A DNA stretch of 64,000 nucleotides, taken from Candidatus Epilinea brevis. GTDB taxonomy: Bacteria > Chloroflexota > Anaerolineae > Epilineales > Epilineaceae. Of this stretch, positions 1-8,617 are shown piece after piece. Below the pieces are notes generated by a model. That model saw only the letters and a list, made by a program, of their open reading frames with translations, had not been told where the DNA came from and made no database searches. The DNA lies in contig JADJUE010000003.1 in assembly GCA_016710785.1 (NCBI GenBank), positions 609,795 through 673,794 of the forward strand. Reading direction: 5' to 3'. Position 1 is the first letter of the stretch; each line of letters starts with the position of its first letter. Made by a program: the position numbers and the translations under genes.

Positions 1-18
1 GAGAGGCAGTGAAGGCCT

Positions 19-1287
19 ATGTTCCTGGATGAAGCAGAAGTCGACGTGGTGGCCGGCCGGGGCGGAAACGGCCTGGCGACCTTCCGGCGGGAGAAGTTCG
101 TGCTGCGCGGCGGTCCCTCCGGCGGGCATGGCGGTCGGGGCGGCGACGTGGTCCTGGTGGCCGACGAAGGGCTCAACACCCTCTACGCCTTCCGTTACAC
201 GACGCGCTTCTTGGCCGACAACGGCGGGCCCGGAGGACCCAACCAGATGCATGGCGCCAACGGCGCCCTGCGGGAGGTCAAGGTGCCGGTGGGGACGGTG
301 ATCCACGACGCGGCGACCGGCGAGACCATCGGCGATCTGACCGTGCACGGCCAGCGGCTGGTCGTGGCGGCGGGCGGTCGGGGCGGCCGGGGCAATGTGG
401 CCTTCAAGAACTCCGTCCGCCAGGCGCCGCGCTTCGCGGAGAAGGGCTTTCCCGGGCAGCAGCGCCGCCTGCGCTTGGAGCTCAAGCTCATCGCCGACGT
501 GGGTTTGATCGGCATGCCCAATGCCGGCAAGAGCACCCTCCTGGCCGTGGTCAGCGCCGCCCGCCCCAAGATCGCCGACTATCCCTTCACCACCCTGGTG
601 CCCAACCTGGGCGTGGTCGAACTGGGCGAGCAGACCCTGGTGCTGGCCGATGTGCCGGGTCTGGTGGCGGGCGCCAGCAAGGGCCGCGGCCTGGGCGACC
701 GCTTCCTGCGCCATGTGGACCGCACCCGCATCCTGGTCCACCTCCTGGACGGTTCGGCGGAGGACCCCATCGCCGACCTGCGGGTGATCAACGCCGAGCT
801 GGCCGCCTTCAGCCCCCGCCTGGCCGCGCGGCCGCAGCTGGTGGTGGTCAACAAGATCGACCTGCCCGGCGTGCGCGAGCGCTGGCCCGACCTGCGCGCG
901 CAGTTGGCAGAGGACCATCCCGATGCGATGGCCATCAGCGGCGCCACCGGCGAAGGGGTGCGCGACCTGCTGTGGGCCATCGCCGCGCAGGTGCGGGCCC
1001 TGCCAGCGCCGGAACCGACGCCCATCAGCCTGCCGGTGCTGCGGCCCGAGGCGGTGGATGCCGAGACGGTCAAGGTCGAGCTGTTGGGCGAGGGGCATTA
1101 CCGCCTGACGGGTGAGCGGGTGGAGGTGGCCGCCGAGGTCACCGACTGGGACAACGAGCAGTCCATCGCCCGCTTCCAGCGGCTGCTGGACACCATGGGC
1201 GCCCGCGTCGCCTTGCGCGAGGCGGGCGTTGTGGACGGCGACATCGTGGCCATCGGCGAGGTGGTCGAGCTGGAATGGGTCGAATGA
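19..1287 (+). CDS. obgE: Obg family GTPase ObgE/CgtA
   Basis: Ribosome-associated GTPase acting in large-subunit assembly and stress control in the cytoplasm. The 422 residues show the full family layout. A glycine-rich Obg fold fills about residues 1-158. The G domain follows, with P-loop GMPNAGKST at 165-173, a DVPGL switch II motif and NKID at 278-281. A C-terminal OCT domain runs from about 340. Length is normal for the family. The ATG at 19 begins the conserved MFLDEAEV start. It is followed after 3 nt by nadD and then rdgB, so it is probably the first visible gene of an operon. Family assignment is secure; any regulation upstream lies outside the window. Confidence 0.97.
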   Translation: MFLDEAEVDVVAGRGGNGLATFRREKFVLRGGPSGGHGGRGGDVVLVADEGLNTLYAFRYTTRFLADNGGPGGPNQMHGANGALREVKVPVGTVIHDAATGETIGDLTVHGQRLVVAAGGRGGRGNVAFKNSVRQAPRFAEKGFPGQQRRLRLELKLIADVGLIGMPNAGKSTLLAVVSAARPKIADYPFTTLVPNLGVVELGEQTLVLADVPGLVAGASKGRGLGDRFLRHVDRTRILVHLLDGSAEDPIADLRVINAELAAFSPRLAARPQLVVVNKIDLPGVRERWPDLRAQLAEDHPDAMAISGATGEGVRDLLWAIAAQVRALPAPEPTPISLPVLRPEAVDAETVKVELLGEGHYRLTGERVEVAAEVTDWDNEQSIARFQRLLDTMGARVALREAGVVDGDIVAIGEVVELEWVE

Positions 1288-1290
1288 GGC

Positions 1291-1932
1291 ATGGCCACGA
1301 CCGCCCCGGTCACGAACGCCCCGGTCATGACCGCCCCGGTGATCGGGGTCTTCGGCGGCAGCTTCGACCCCATTCACCTGGGGCATCTGCTGGTGGCCGA
1401 GCAGGCCCGCGAGCAGCTGGGTCTGTCGGAGTTGCTGTTCATGCCGGCGGCGCGTTCGCCGCATAAGCGCGGCCAGGCGCCGGCGGCCGACGCCCATCGC
1501 CGGGCCATGGTCGAACTGGCCATCGCCGACCATCCCGCCTTCGCCCTGAGCCTGGTGGATCTGGACCGACCGCCGCCCAGCTACACCGTCGACAGCCTGG
1601 CCCTGTTGCATGCGGCGCGGCCCAGGGCCGAATGGGTACTGGTCCTGGGCGCCGACAGCCTTGCCGGCCTGTCCACCTGGCGGGAACCGGCGCGGATCGC
1701 CGCCCAGGCGCGCCTGGCGGTGTTCGCGCGGCCGGGCGCTTCCCTGGACCTGGCGGCCCTGGAAACGCGGATGCCCTTCCTGGCCGGCCGCGTCGCCCTG
1801 CTCGAAGGCCCGCGTGTGGAGATCTCGGCCACCGATATCCGCCGCCGAGTGGCCCGGGGGCGTTCGATCCGCTACCTGGTGCCGGAGGCGGTCAGAGCCT
1901 ACATCGAGACCCATGGTCTCTACGCCGCCTGA
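1291..1932 (+). CDS. nadD: Nicotinate-nucleotide adenylyltransferase
   Basis: Transfers AMP from ATP to nicotinate mononucleotide in NAD synthesis. The nucleotidyltransferase signature GGSFDPIHLGHL starts at about residue 22, and the C-terminal ISATDIRRR motif at about 178 is the family's second hallmark. The start is uncertain. The ATG at 1291, 3 nt after obgE, gives an unusual N-terminal run with three APV repeats, encoded by an imperfect short tandem repeat. An ATG at 1327 would start just before the conserved IGVFGG strand and match the usual family start better. Neither has a good ribosome binding site, so coupling to obgE translation is likely. Confidence 0.95.
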   Translation: MATTAPVTNAPVMTAPVIGVFGGSFDPIHLGHLLVAEQAREQLGLSELLFMPAARSPHKRGQAPAADAHRRAMVELAIADHPAFALSLVDLDRPPPSYTVDSLALLHAARPRAEWVLVLGADSLAGLSTWREPARIAAQARLAVFARPGASLDLAALETRMPFLAGRVALLEGPRVEISATDIRRRVARGRSIRYLVPEAVRAYIETHGLYAA

Positions 1933-1947
1933 AGCACGGCCGCGCCG

Positions 1948-2541
1948 ATGCCCGTCCTCCTGATCGCCTCCACCAACCCCGGCAAGGTCGCCGAGTTCCG
2001 CGGGATGCTGGTGGCCGCGGGCTGGGAGGTCCGCACGCCCGCGGACCTGGGCCTGGACCTGGCCGTGGCGGAGACCGGAGCGACCTTTCTGGACAACGCC
2101 GTCCTCAAGGCGCGCGCCTTCGCGGCGGCCGGTGGCCTGCCTGCCCTGGCCGACGACAGCGGTCTGGAGGTGGCGGCCCTCGACGGCGCGCCGGGCGTCC
2201 GCTCCGCCCGCTGGGTGCCGGGCAGCGACGCCGATCGTGTCGCCGCCCTCCTGGCCCGGCTGGCGGCGGTGCCGCTCGCCGGGCGCGGCGCCCGCTTCCG
2301 CGCCGCCTTGGCCCTGGCCTGGCCGGACGGCCGCCTGCTGACGGCGGAAGGCCAGGTGGCGGGCCGCATCGGCCTGCAGGCCCGCGGGGCGAGCGGCTTC
2401 GGCTATGACCCGGTCTTCCTGGTGGAGGACGGGGGCCTCGACGGCCGGCGGACGATGGCGGAGTTGGATCCGGCCCACAAGGCGGCGCTCAGCCACCGCG
2501 CCCGCGCCTTGGCCGCCCTCCTGCGGCAGCTGCCGCGCTGA
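1948..2541 (+). CDS. rdgB: RdgB/HAM1 non-canonical purine NTP pyrophosphatase
   Basis: Hydrolyses ITP, dITP and XTP to monophosphates, keeping deaminated purines out of DNA and RNA. The 197-residue protein has the family motifs in order: ASTNPGK near residues 7-13, the metal-binding DDSGLEV at about 69, a SGFGYDPVF motif, and a C-terminal basic segment ending in SHRARAL. It lies 15 nt after nadD in the obgE-nadD-rdgB operon. It converges on the M14 peptidase gene, whose stop lies only 38 bp away. The next gene is on the other strand, so the operon ends here. Confidence 0.96.
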   Translation: MPVLLIASTNPGKVAEFRGMLVAAGWEVRTPADLGLDLAVAETGATFLDNAVLKARAFAAAGGLPALADDSGLEVAALDGAPGVRSARWVPGSDADRVAALLARLAAVPLAGRGARFRAALALAWPDGRLLTAEGQVAGRIGLQARGASGFGYDPVFLVEDGGLDGRRTMAELDPAHKAALSHRARALAALLRQLPR

Positions 2542-2579
2542 TCCCCGCTGTGGCCCCCTCTGTGGCCCCCGGTCGGATC

Positions 2580-4610
2580 TCAGGGCGCGCGCAACAGCGG
2601 CAGGACCAGCTCCGGGGCGCTGGTCGGCGATGCCGTGGGCGACAGGGCCGGCGCCTCCGTCGGCTCGGCCGCGACGGTGGGTAGCGGCGGCGGCGTCACC
2701 AGGATCTGCGGCTGACAGGGTTCCTTCGAACAGCGGTAGCGTGGATCGTTCCATTCGGGGCCGGCCCACCAACCGCCGAAATGGGCCGACAGGTCGGTGA
2801 AGGGCTCGATCCCACCCACGGTCAGACGCGGGCCGGCCGGGTCCAGGTCGAAGGACCAGCGGGCCAGCTCGACCCGATGCGGGCGGGTTCCCGAGGCCAG
2901 GATGGCCTCGGCCTCCAGGCGGTTGCCCTGGGCGCCCAAGGCGGTCAGCGGCACCCGCCAGCGTAGCTGCTCCGCATGGACCACGCGGTCACCCTCCGGC
3001 GCCAGCTCCAGGCGGCGGCCGTCCGCGGCGGTCAGGGTGACGCGCAGCCGGATGGGCATCACGCCTTCGCTGCCGATGGCGATGAGCAGCGCGTCGCCGT
3101 CCCGGCGCAAGGCGTTGAGGGCGATGTTGGGGCTGGCGGCCATCAGGTAGCGGGCCCAGCGGTCCCAGCGGTCGGCCACGGGCAGGATCCCCTCCGGGCG
3201 GGGGTTGAAGGAGAAGCCGGTCGCCTGGCCGACGGTGTAAGTGCCGGTAGCGCCCAGCCGTTCGATGCGGGTGATGCCGCTGTCGCCGAAGGTCTCGGGA
3301 GCGAAGGCCAGGGCGCCCATCTTGGCGTAGATGTAATCCATGGAGCTGCCCATGGCCACATAGAGACCCCGTGCCGTCCAGGTGCGGACGGTGCCGGGGA
3401 AGCCGTGCACGGCGGTCAACTGGCTGCCCTTGGCGCCCAGGAGCTCGTAGATCCCTTCGTCCGGCAAGGGATCCGACTCTGAATAGGCCCAGGGATGCAG
3501 CAGCAGGTCGGTGCCGGAATGGTAGGAGACCGACGCGGCGATGGTCCCGAGTTCGGCTACGTAGTCGCGCAGGGTGCGCACCTCGGGCTCTGACCAGGCG
3601 GCCGGGCCGCGGAAGGCGTCCGACCCTATCCGCGCGTCGCCGCCCTCCCAGAACCAGTCGTAGTTGCGGTTGGGATCCACGCCGCCCAGCGGATCTTCCT
3701 GAATCCGGCCGTCGCCGTCGGCGTCCACGCGCGCGATGGCGCGTCGCTCACCGCCCAGGGCCCCGGTGAAGCGCCCCAAGGCCTGCGGTTGGCCGATGAC
3801 ATGGCCCCGCCAATCGTCGACGAAGGGGTCCTGGGGATGGGCGTCGGCCCAGGCCTGGTCGAAGGTGTAGCGGCTGAGCGAGTCGGTGCCGTAGCCGTAG
3901 CTCAGGGGGGGATCCTCATCCACCTTGCCGTCGCCGTCGTCGTCGCAGCAGGCGGGGCTCAAGGTCTTGCGGTTGTTCTGGTTGTCGGCAAGCACCAAGG
4001 CGTTGCCATCGACGTTGACGCTGGGGATCACGTGAACCACCCGCGTGTCGAGGATGCGCGTGGCCACCGGATCCTTGCCGTAGCCGTCCACCAGGCGCCA
4101 GACGTTGTACAGGGCCACCTGGGCCGAGACCAGCTCGCGGGCGTGGTGCTGGGCGTCGATCAGGATCACCGGCCGGTCGGCGATGGGCTGGGGGGCGCGC
4201 GCGTTGGTCAGGCGGACGGCGTCGATGGGGCGGCCCTGCCAGCTGTGGCCGATGGTCTGGACCGTTACCAGGTCCGGATGCGCCGCGGCGAGATCCTGCA
4301 GGAAGGCGCGGATCTCCTCCGGGCTGGGGTAATGGCGGAAGTCCACCGGCGAGCCTTCGACCGGCGCCGGCAAGGGCTCCTGCGCGGCGACCTGGGGCGC
4401 GGCGGGTAGGGCGCCGGGCGGGAAGCGCTCGATGGCCGGGCCCGCGCCTTCCAGGATCTCGCCCAGGCTGTAGTCGTCGATCGCCAGCAGGCCGCCAAGG
4501 GCGTCGGGGGCGTTTGCGGAGGGCTGCCGGCGCGGCCCGCTCAAGAGGGTGATCAGCGCCAGGGTCAGGACGGAGCCCAGGATCAGCAAGGAGCGGCGGG
4601 GAGCGGGCAT
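2580..4610 (-). CDS. Secreted M14 zinc carboxypeptidase
   Basis: Predicted exported metallocarboxypeptidase. A short basic N-terminus and hydrophobic stretch (about residues 8-24) look like a signal peptide or membrane anchor. The peptidase domain shows the zinc ligand pair as HARE at 156-159, the substrate-binding DPNRN at about 312-316, and a later SYHSGTD segment carrying the third histidine. Two Asp-rich loops (DDDGDGKVDED and DADGDGRIQED) look like calcium-binding inserts. The C-terminus is a Pro/Thr/Ser-rich tail ending ELVLPLLRAP, a motif shared with other secreted proteins here. I chose the ATG at 4610 because GGAGGT sits just upstream; a GTG at 4622 is the alternative. Substrate unknown. 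Confidence 0.9.
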   Translation of the reverse strand: MPAPRRSLLILGSVLTLALITLLSGPRRQPSANAPDALGGLLAIDDYSLGEILEGAGPAIERFPPGALPAAPQVAAQEPLPAPVEGSPVDFRHYPSPEEIRAFLQDLAAAHPDLVTVQTIGHSWQGRPIDAVRLTNARAPQPIADRPVILIDAQHHARELVSAQVALYNVWRLVDGYGKDPVATRILDTRVVHVIPSVNVDGNALVLADNQNNRKTLSPACCDDDGDGKVDEDPPLSYGYGTDSLSRYTFDQAWADAHPQDPFVDDWRGHVIGQPQALGRFTGALGGERRAIARVDADGDGRIQEDPLGGVDPNRNYDWFWEGGDARIGSDAFRGPAAWSEPEVRTLRDYVAELGTIAASVSYHSGTDLLLHPWAYSESDPLPDEGIYELLGAKGSQLTAVHGFPGTVRTWTARGLYVAMGSSMDYIYAKMGALAFAPETFGDSGITRIERLGATGTYTVGQATGFSFNPRPEGILPVADRWDRWARYLMAASPNIALNALRRDGDALLIAIGSEGVMPIRLRVTLTAADGRRLELAPEGDRVVHAEQLRWRVPLTALGAQGNRLEAEAILASGTRPHRVELARWSFDLDPAGPRLTVGGIEPFTDLSAHFGGWWAGPEWNDPRYRCSKEPCQPQILVTPPPLPTVAAEPTEAPALSPTASPTSAPELVLPLLRAP

Positions 4611-4859
4611 GGCGACCTCCACGGGGCGGGCAATGCGGCTGGGGGATGGGAGCGACAGGAAGGCAGGCGCCTCATGCTATCACGAAGGCTCGCGGTTCCG
4701 ACCGGTCGCTGCCGGCGGAGGGCGGGCGCATTTTCATCGCAGGCCCATCCGTGATAGGCTTGCCGGCGTTTCGCCCGCCCCGCGCGTAGCGCCGGCCTGG
4801 CCACCGTCACGCTTTTCGGCCTGGCGACGTTGCAGGGCGTGTTCAACCCCGAACCATAG

Positions 4860-4885
4860 GCGCCGCCCGCGGGCGGCGCGATAAT
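4860..4885 (+). promoter_or_regulatory. 20-bp perfect palindrome abutting a -10-like GATAAT
   Basis: The 357 bp between the divergent M14 and S8 genes (4611-4967) holds no gene that I can see. Just before the S8 gene a 20-bp perfect GC palindrome (4860-4879) is followed at once by GATAAT (4880-4885), a plausible -10 hexamer. The palindrome would lie in the spacer and -35 region, where an operator would act. The leader from about 4892 to 4967 ends in a strong AGGAGG. Operator function is inference; a GC-rich hairpin by chance is possible. Confidence 0.4.
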
Positions 4886-4967
4886 GGGCCCGCAGGTCAC
4901 CGCAGAGCCGCTGCGTCATCGCCGGCGGCCGGTGCCCGCACCACGATCCTCAGGAGGGACCCCGAAC

Positions 4968-7900
4968 ATGAAGTTGCACCACCGGCCGTTGGCCGCCGCC
5001 CTGATGGCGGCCTCCATCCTGGTGTCCGGCCTGGGCAGCGGGGCGGCGGAGGCTCAGCAGTCCTCCGTCACCAAGCCGCTGAGCGCGGTCACCTTTGAAG
5101 GTGCCCCGCTAAGCCAGACCGACGGCGATGTGAGCGCCCCGGCGCTTGCCGATCTGGCGCCCGACGCGACGCTCGACCTGCTCGTCCGTCTGGATGCCCC
5201 CTCGCTCTACCAGGTCTTGGACCAGGTGGAGACCAACACGGCGGCCCTCCAGGACGCCAGCGTACCCATGAGCCTGGACGCCATCAGCAGCATCCACAAC
5301 ACCCTGAAGCAAGGGCAGGAGCCGGTCATCCAGGCCATTCAGGCCGCCGGCGGGCAGTTGGTCGAGCGCCTGCAGACGACGTCCAACGCCCTGCACGTGC
5401 GCATCCGCCGCGACCGGCTGGCCACCCTGGCCGCCATCCCGGGCATCCGCTCGATGGGCCGCATGCCCACCTTCCAGCTGACCTTGGGGGACGCGCGCCC
5501 GCATATCGGCGCCACCAAGGTGGCTGAAGAGCTGGGCTTCACCGGCAAGGGCGTGACCATCGCGGTCATCGACACTGGCATCGACTACATGCACGCGGCC
5601 CTCGGCGGCCACGGCGACAAGGCCAAGCGCGACGCCGACGACGACACGGTGATCGAGGCGGGTACCTTCCCGACGGCCAAGGTGGTCGGCGGCTGGGACT
5701 TCGTCGGCTTCTTGTACGACGCCAACAACGCGGCCAACGCCACCCCCAAGCCGGACATGGACCCGATCGATGACGGCGGCCACGGCTCGCATGTCGCGGG
5801 CATCTCGGCCAGCCAGGGCGGCGGCAAGGTGGACAAGGGCATGGCCCCCGACGCCAAGCTGGTCTCCCTCAAGGTCTTCGGCGCCGGCGGCTCGACCAAC
5901 ATCACGGCCGGAGCCATGGAATGGGTGGCCAACCACAACCTGTACCTGGGCCAGGCTTCGGACAAGGTGCCCGGCACCCGGCCCGCCACCAAGATCGACG
6001 TGATCAACATGAGCCTGGGCGCCGGCTTCGGCGGCGGCACCAAGGATTACGAAGAGGTGGTCGAGAGCCTGATCGAGCATGAGGTGACGGTGGTGGCCTC
6101 GGCCGGCAACTCCGGCCCCACGCCCTTCATCGTCGGCTCGCCCTCGGCCACGGAGAAGGTCCTGTCGGTCGCCAACTCGGTGGCGCCGGGCGAATCGGCC
6201 CTGGCCCTGAAGGTGAACTGGACCGCCGACGATGGGGCCAAGGAAGAGCTGCATGAGGCCCTCGAGGGCGCGGAGTGGATAGCCTCCCTGGCTTCCACCG
6301 GCGTGCGCACCGGCGAGCTGGCCTGGTACGGTCTGGCCTGCAATGACGACATGGGCAACCCCACGGCCCCGGTGCAGGACGTCACCGAGAAGATCGCCCT
6401 CATCGAGCGCGGCACCTGCCCCTTCTACGACAAGCTGGTCAACGCCGCCAAGATGGGCGCGACGGCCGCCGTGGTCTTCAGCGACGCCCGCCCCAAGACG
6501 GCCATGGGTTGCCTTGCCCCCTCGCCCTGCGAGACCAAGGTCGAGATCCCCGGGGTCATGATCGACAACGAGCCGGGTGTGGCCCTGAAGGACCTTCTGG
6601 TCGGCGGCACCGTGGTCACGGCCACCCTGGACCCGGCGTCGAAGATCGAGCAGATCTGGCTCACCGACACCATGGACGATTCCAGCAGCCGCGGCCCGGG
6701 GCGTTTCTACGCCCATATCAAGCCGCAGATCACGGCGCCCGGCCACAACATCTTCTCCGTGGCCAACGGCTCCGGCACCGAGGGGGTCAGCTTCAGCGGC
6801 ACCTCCATGTCCGGCCCGGCGGTGGCCGGCGTGACGGCCCTCCTGTGGGAGCGCAACAACACCCAGAACCTGGGCCTCAGCGCCGATGACATCGCCGCCC
6901 TGGCCATGAACTACGCCGATCCGGTGATCCACCGCTCGCGCAACGACACCGGCCCGCTGGAGGGCGTGATGCGCCAGGGCGCCGGTTTGACGCAGGCCTA
7001 CAAGAGCGCCGTGGCCCATACCCTGGTGCGCTCCGAGCGCGGTCTGGCGGAGCTCAGCTTCGGCGTGACGCATGCCGCGGGCGAGCCCACGACGAAGACC
7101 ATCAACCTGACGGTGCGCAACCTGTCAGACAAGGCGGCCTCCTACAAGCTGGACTACGCCTTCGCCTTCCCCGAGCAGGACGCCGACAGCGGCGTCACCC
7201 TGAGCTTCGAGCCGGACATGCTGGCCGTCGAGGGCGGCAAGTCGGCGCAGGTGGCGGTCACCCTGACGGCCGACCCGGCGGGGATGACGGAGTACGACGT
7301 CTACGGCGCCGCGCCGATCATGCCCGAGGACCGCTTCCAGGAGCAGGAGGTGGACGGCTACGTGCACCTCACCGAGGTCGACGCCGCGGGCATGGCGGTG
7401 GACAAGGGCGACGTGGTGGGTGTGCCCTTCCAGACCCTGCCCATGCGCAGCAGCTGCACGGTGCCGGATTCCATGGACGCCGTGTACCTGGGCCAGGAGA
7501 AGGACCAGACCCTGCCCCTGAGCTGGTCCAACGAATGCAACAACATCGGCCTGGCCGAGACCTTCTGGGCCCTGGGCCAGGATGACGAGGAGAGCGCCGC
7601 CGGCGACTTCCCCGCCACCCTCGACGTGGCCGCGGTCGGCGTCCGCTACGGCGATCGCGTCTTCGCCGACAGCAGCGCCTCGCCGGTCCTGCAGTTCGGT
7701 GTGGCCACCTTCCAGAGCAGCACCCTGGTCATCGACAGCCGCGTGTCCGTGTTCCTCGACTCGGACAAGGACGGGACCTTCGACTTCGTGGTCTTCCGCC
7801 TGGGCCAGGGCGTCAACGCCCTCAACGTCTTCGCCCCGGCGATGACCGGCGACGATGGCTACCCCGCTCCCATCGCCGATCAGGCCCAGTGGCTCGTCTT

Positions 7901-8447
7901 CAACGACGTCGCCTTCCAGTCGGTGAACTACAACGTCCAGGACCTCTTCGCCAGCCTGACTCTTCCCCTGGAGCTCTTCGGCGCCGACGTGACCTTCGAC
8001 GGCACGCTCAGCTTCGACTTCGCCGTGCAGGCGACGGACGACATGGGCGACTTCACCCCCGAGGGCCAGCCCAGCCCGGTCGGCGACTGGGCCCCGAGCG
8101 ACGTCAAGGACGGTGGCCGCTACCACTTCGACCAGGCCCGGCTGGACTGCGTCAAGCTCATGACCGACGACAGCAACTGGATGGACATCGACGCGATGGC
8201 CGACCTGGAGGAGAACACAGGCAACGCCGACGCGGAGCTGTCATGGATCTGCGAGCCCGTGGCGACCGACGCCGAGCCGATGGACCTGGGCATCCTGACC
8301 CATTACATCAACAACATGCCGGGCATGGACTGGGGCCTCAGGGACATCATCCTGGGTCGGGAGCCGAACCCCATCCTCTACCTGCCGTTGGTGGTGCCCA
8401 ACCACGACCTGACCACGCCCTATGTGGAGCCCACCCCCACCCCGTGA
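4968..8447 (+). CDS. Secreted S8 subtilisin-like serine protease with PA domain
   Basis: Large exported subtilase of 1,159 residues. The ATG at 4968 was chosen because AGGAGG lies 10 nt upstream and it begins a clear signal peptide with probable cleavage after AEA near residue 29. An inhibitor/propeptide region precedes the catalytic domain. The triad is D202 (VIDTGID), H272 (GGHGSHVAG) and S613 (SGTSMSGP). The long gap between H and S holds a protease-associated domain insertion, as in Vpr-type subtilases. Beta-rich domains follow, with an Asp-rich calcium-type loop (DSDKDGTFD). The tail ends ILYLPLVVPN followed by a Thr/Pro stretch, similar to other secreted proteins here. Expected to degrade extracellular protein. 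Confidence 0.93.
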   Translation: MKLHHRPLAAALMAASILVSGLGSGAAEAQQSSVTKPLSAVTFEGAPLSQTDGDVSAPALADLAPDATLDLLVRLDAPSLYQVLDQVETNTAALQDASVPMSLDAISSIHNTLKQGQEPVIQAIQAAGGQLVERLQTTSNALHVRIRRDRLATLAAIPGIRSMGRMPTFQLTLGDARPHIGATKVAEELGFTGKGVTIAVIDTGIDYMHAALGGHGDKAKRDADDDTVIEAGTFPTAKVVGGWDFVGFLYDANNAANATPKPDMDPIDDGGHGSHVAGISASQGGGKVDKGMAPDAKLVSLKVFGAGGSTNITAGAMEWVANHNLYLGQASDKVPGTRPATKIDVINMSLGAGFGGGTKDYEEVVESLIEHEVTVVASAGNSGPTPFIVGSPSATEKVLSVANSVAPGESALALKVNWTADDGAKEELHEALEGAEWIASLASTGVRTGELAWYGLACNDDMGNPTAPVQDVTEKIALIERGTCPFYDKLVNAAKMGATAAVVFSDARPKTAMGCLAPSPCETKVEIPGVMIDNEPGVALKDLLVGGTVVTATLDPASKIEQIWLTDTMDDSSSRGPGRFYAHIKPQITAPGHNIFSVANGSGTEGVSFSGTSMSGPAVAGVTALLWERNNTQNLGLSADDIAALAMNYADPVIHRSRNDTGPLEGVMRQGAGLTQAYKSAVAHTLVRSERGLAELSFGVTHAAGEPTTKTINLTVRNLSDKAASYKLDYAFAFPEQDADSGVTLSFEPDMLAVEGGKSAQVAVTLTADPAGMTEYDVYGAAPIMPEDRFQEQEVDGYVHLTEVDAAGMAVDKGDVVGVPFQTLPMRSSCTVPDSMDAVYLGQEKDQTLPLSWSNECNNIGLAETFWALGQDDEESAAGDFPATLDVAAVGVRYGDRVFADSSASPVLQFGVATFQSSTLVIDSRVSVFLDSDKDGTFDFVVFRLGQGVNALNVFAPAMTGDDGYPAPIADQAQWLVFNDVAFQSVNYNVQDLFASLTLPLELFGADVTFDGTLSFDFAVQATDDMGDFTPEGQPSPVGDWAPSDVKDGGRYHFDQARLDCVKLMTDDSNWMDIDAMADLEENTGNADAELSWICEPVATDAEPMDLGILTHYINNMPGMDWGLRDIILGREPNPILYLPLVVPNHDLTTPYVEPTPTP

Positions 8448-8511
8448 GCCAACCCGATCCGATCAGACCCGGCGGCCGGATCGCCGGGTCTGCGGATCAG
8501 ATCCTGAACAC

Positions 8512-8550
8512 AGCAAACCGGCGAAGCGCCCTGCGCCTCGCCGGTTTGCT
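8512..8550. terminator. Perfect 13-bp hairpin between convergent genes
   Basis: A perfect 13-bp stem (8512-8524 with 8538-8550) lies between the convergent S8 and CotH genes. It ends in TTTGCT and is followed by GTTTGGG. A second hairpin with a 9-bp stem lies just upstream (8465-8491). There is no long T-run on either strand, so intrinsic termination may be weak. Position and symmetry suggest a two-way terminator. Confidence 0.6.
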
Positions 8551-8617
8551 GTTTGGGTGCGGGGTCAGACCGGCCACGCCAACGGCACCAGCCGGGAGCA
8601 AGTCGTCTGGTGCGGTC

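Noticed and set aside
5109..8126. Long antisense frames opposite the first S8 protease
   Set aside because: They are rich in Gly, His, Arg and Val with no motifs and mirror the protease codons.
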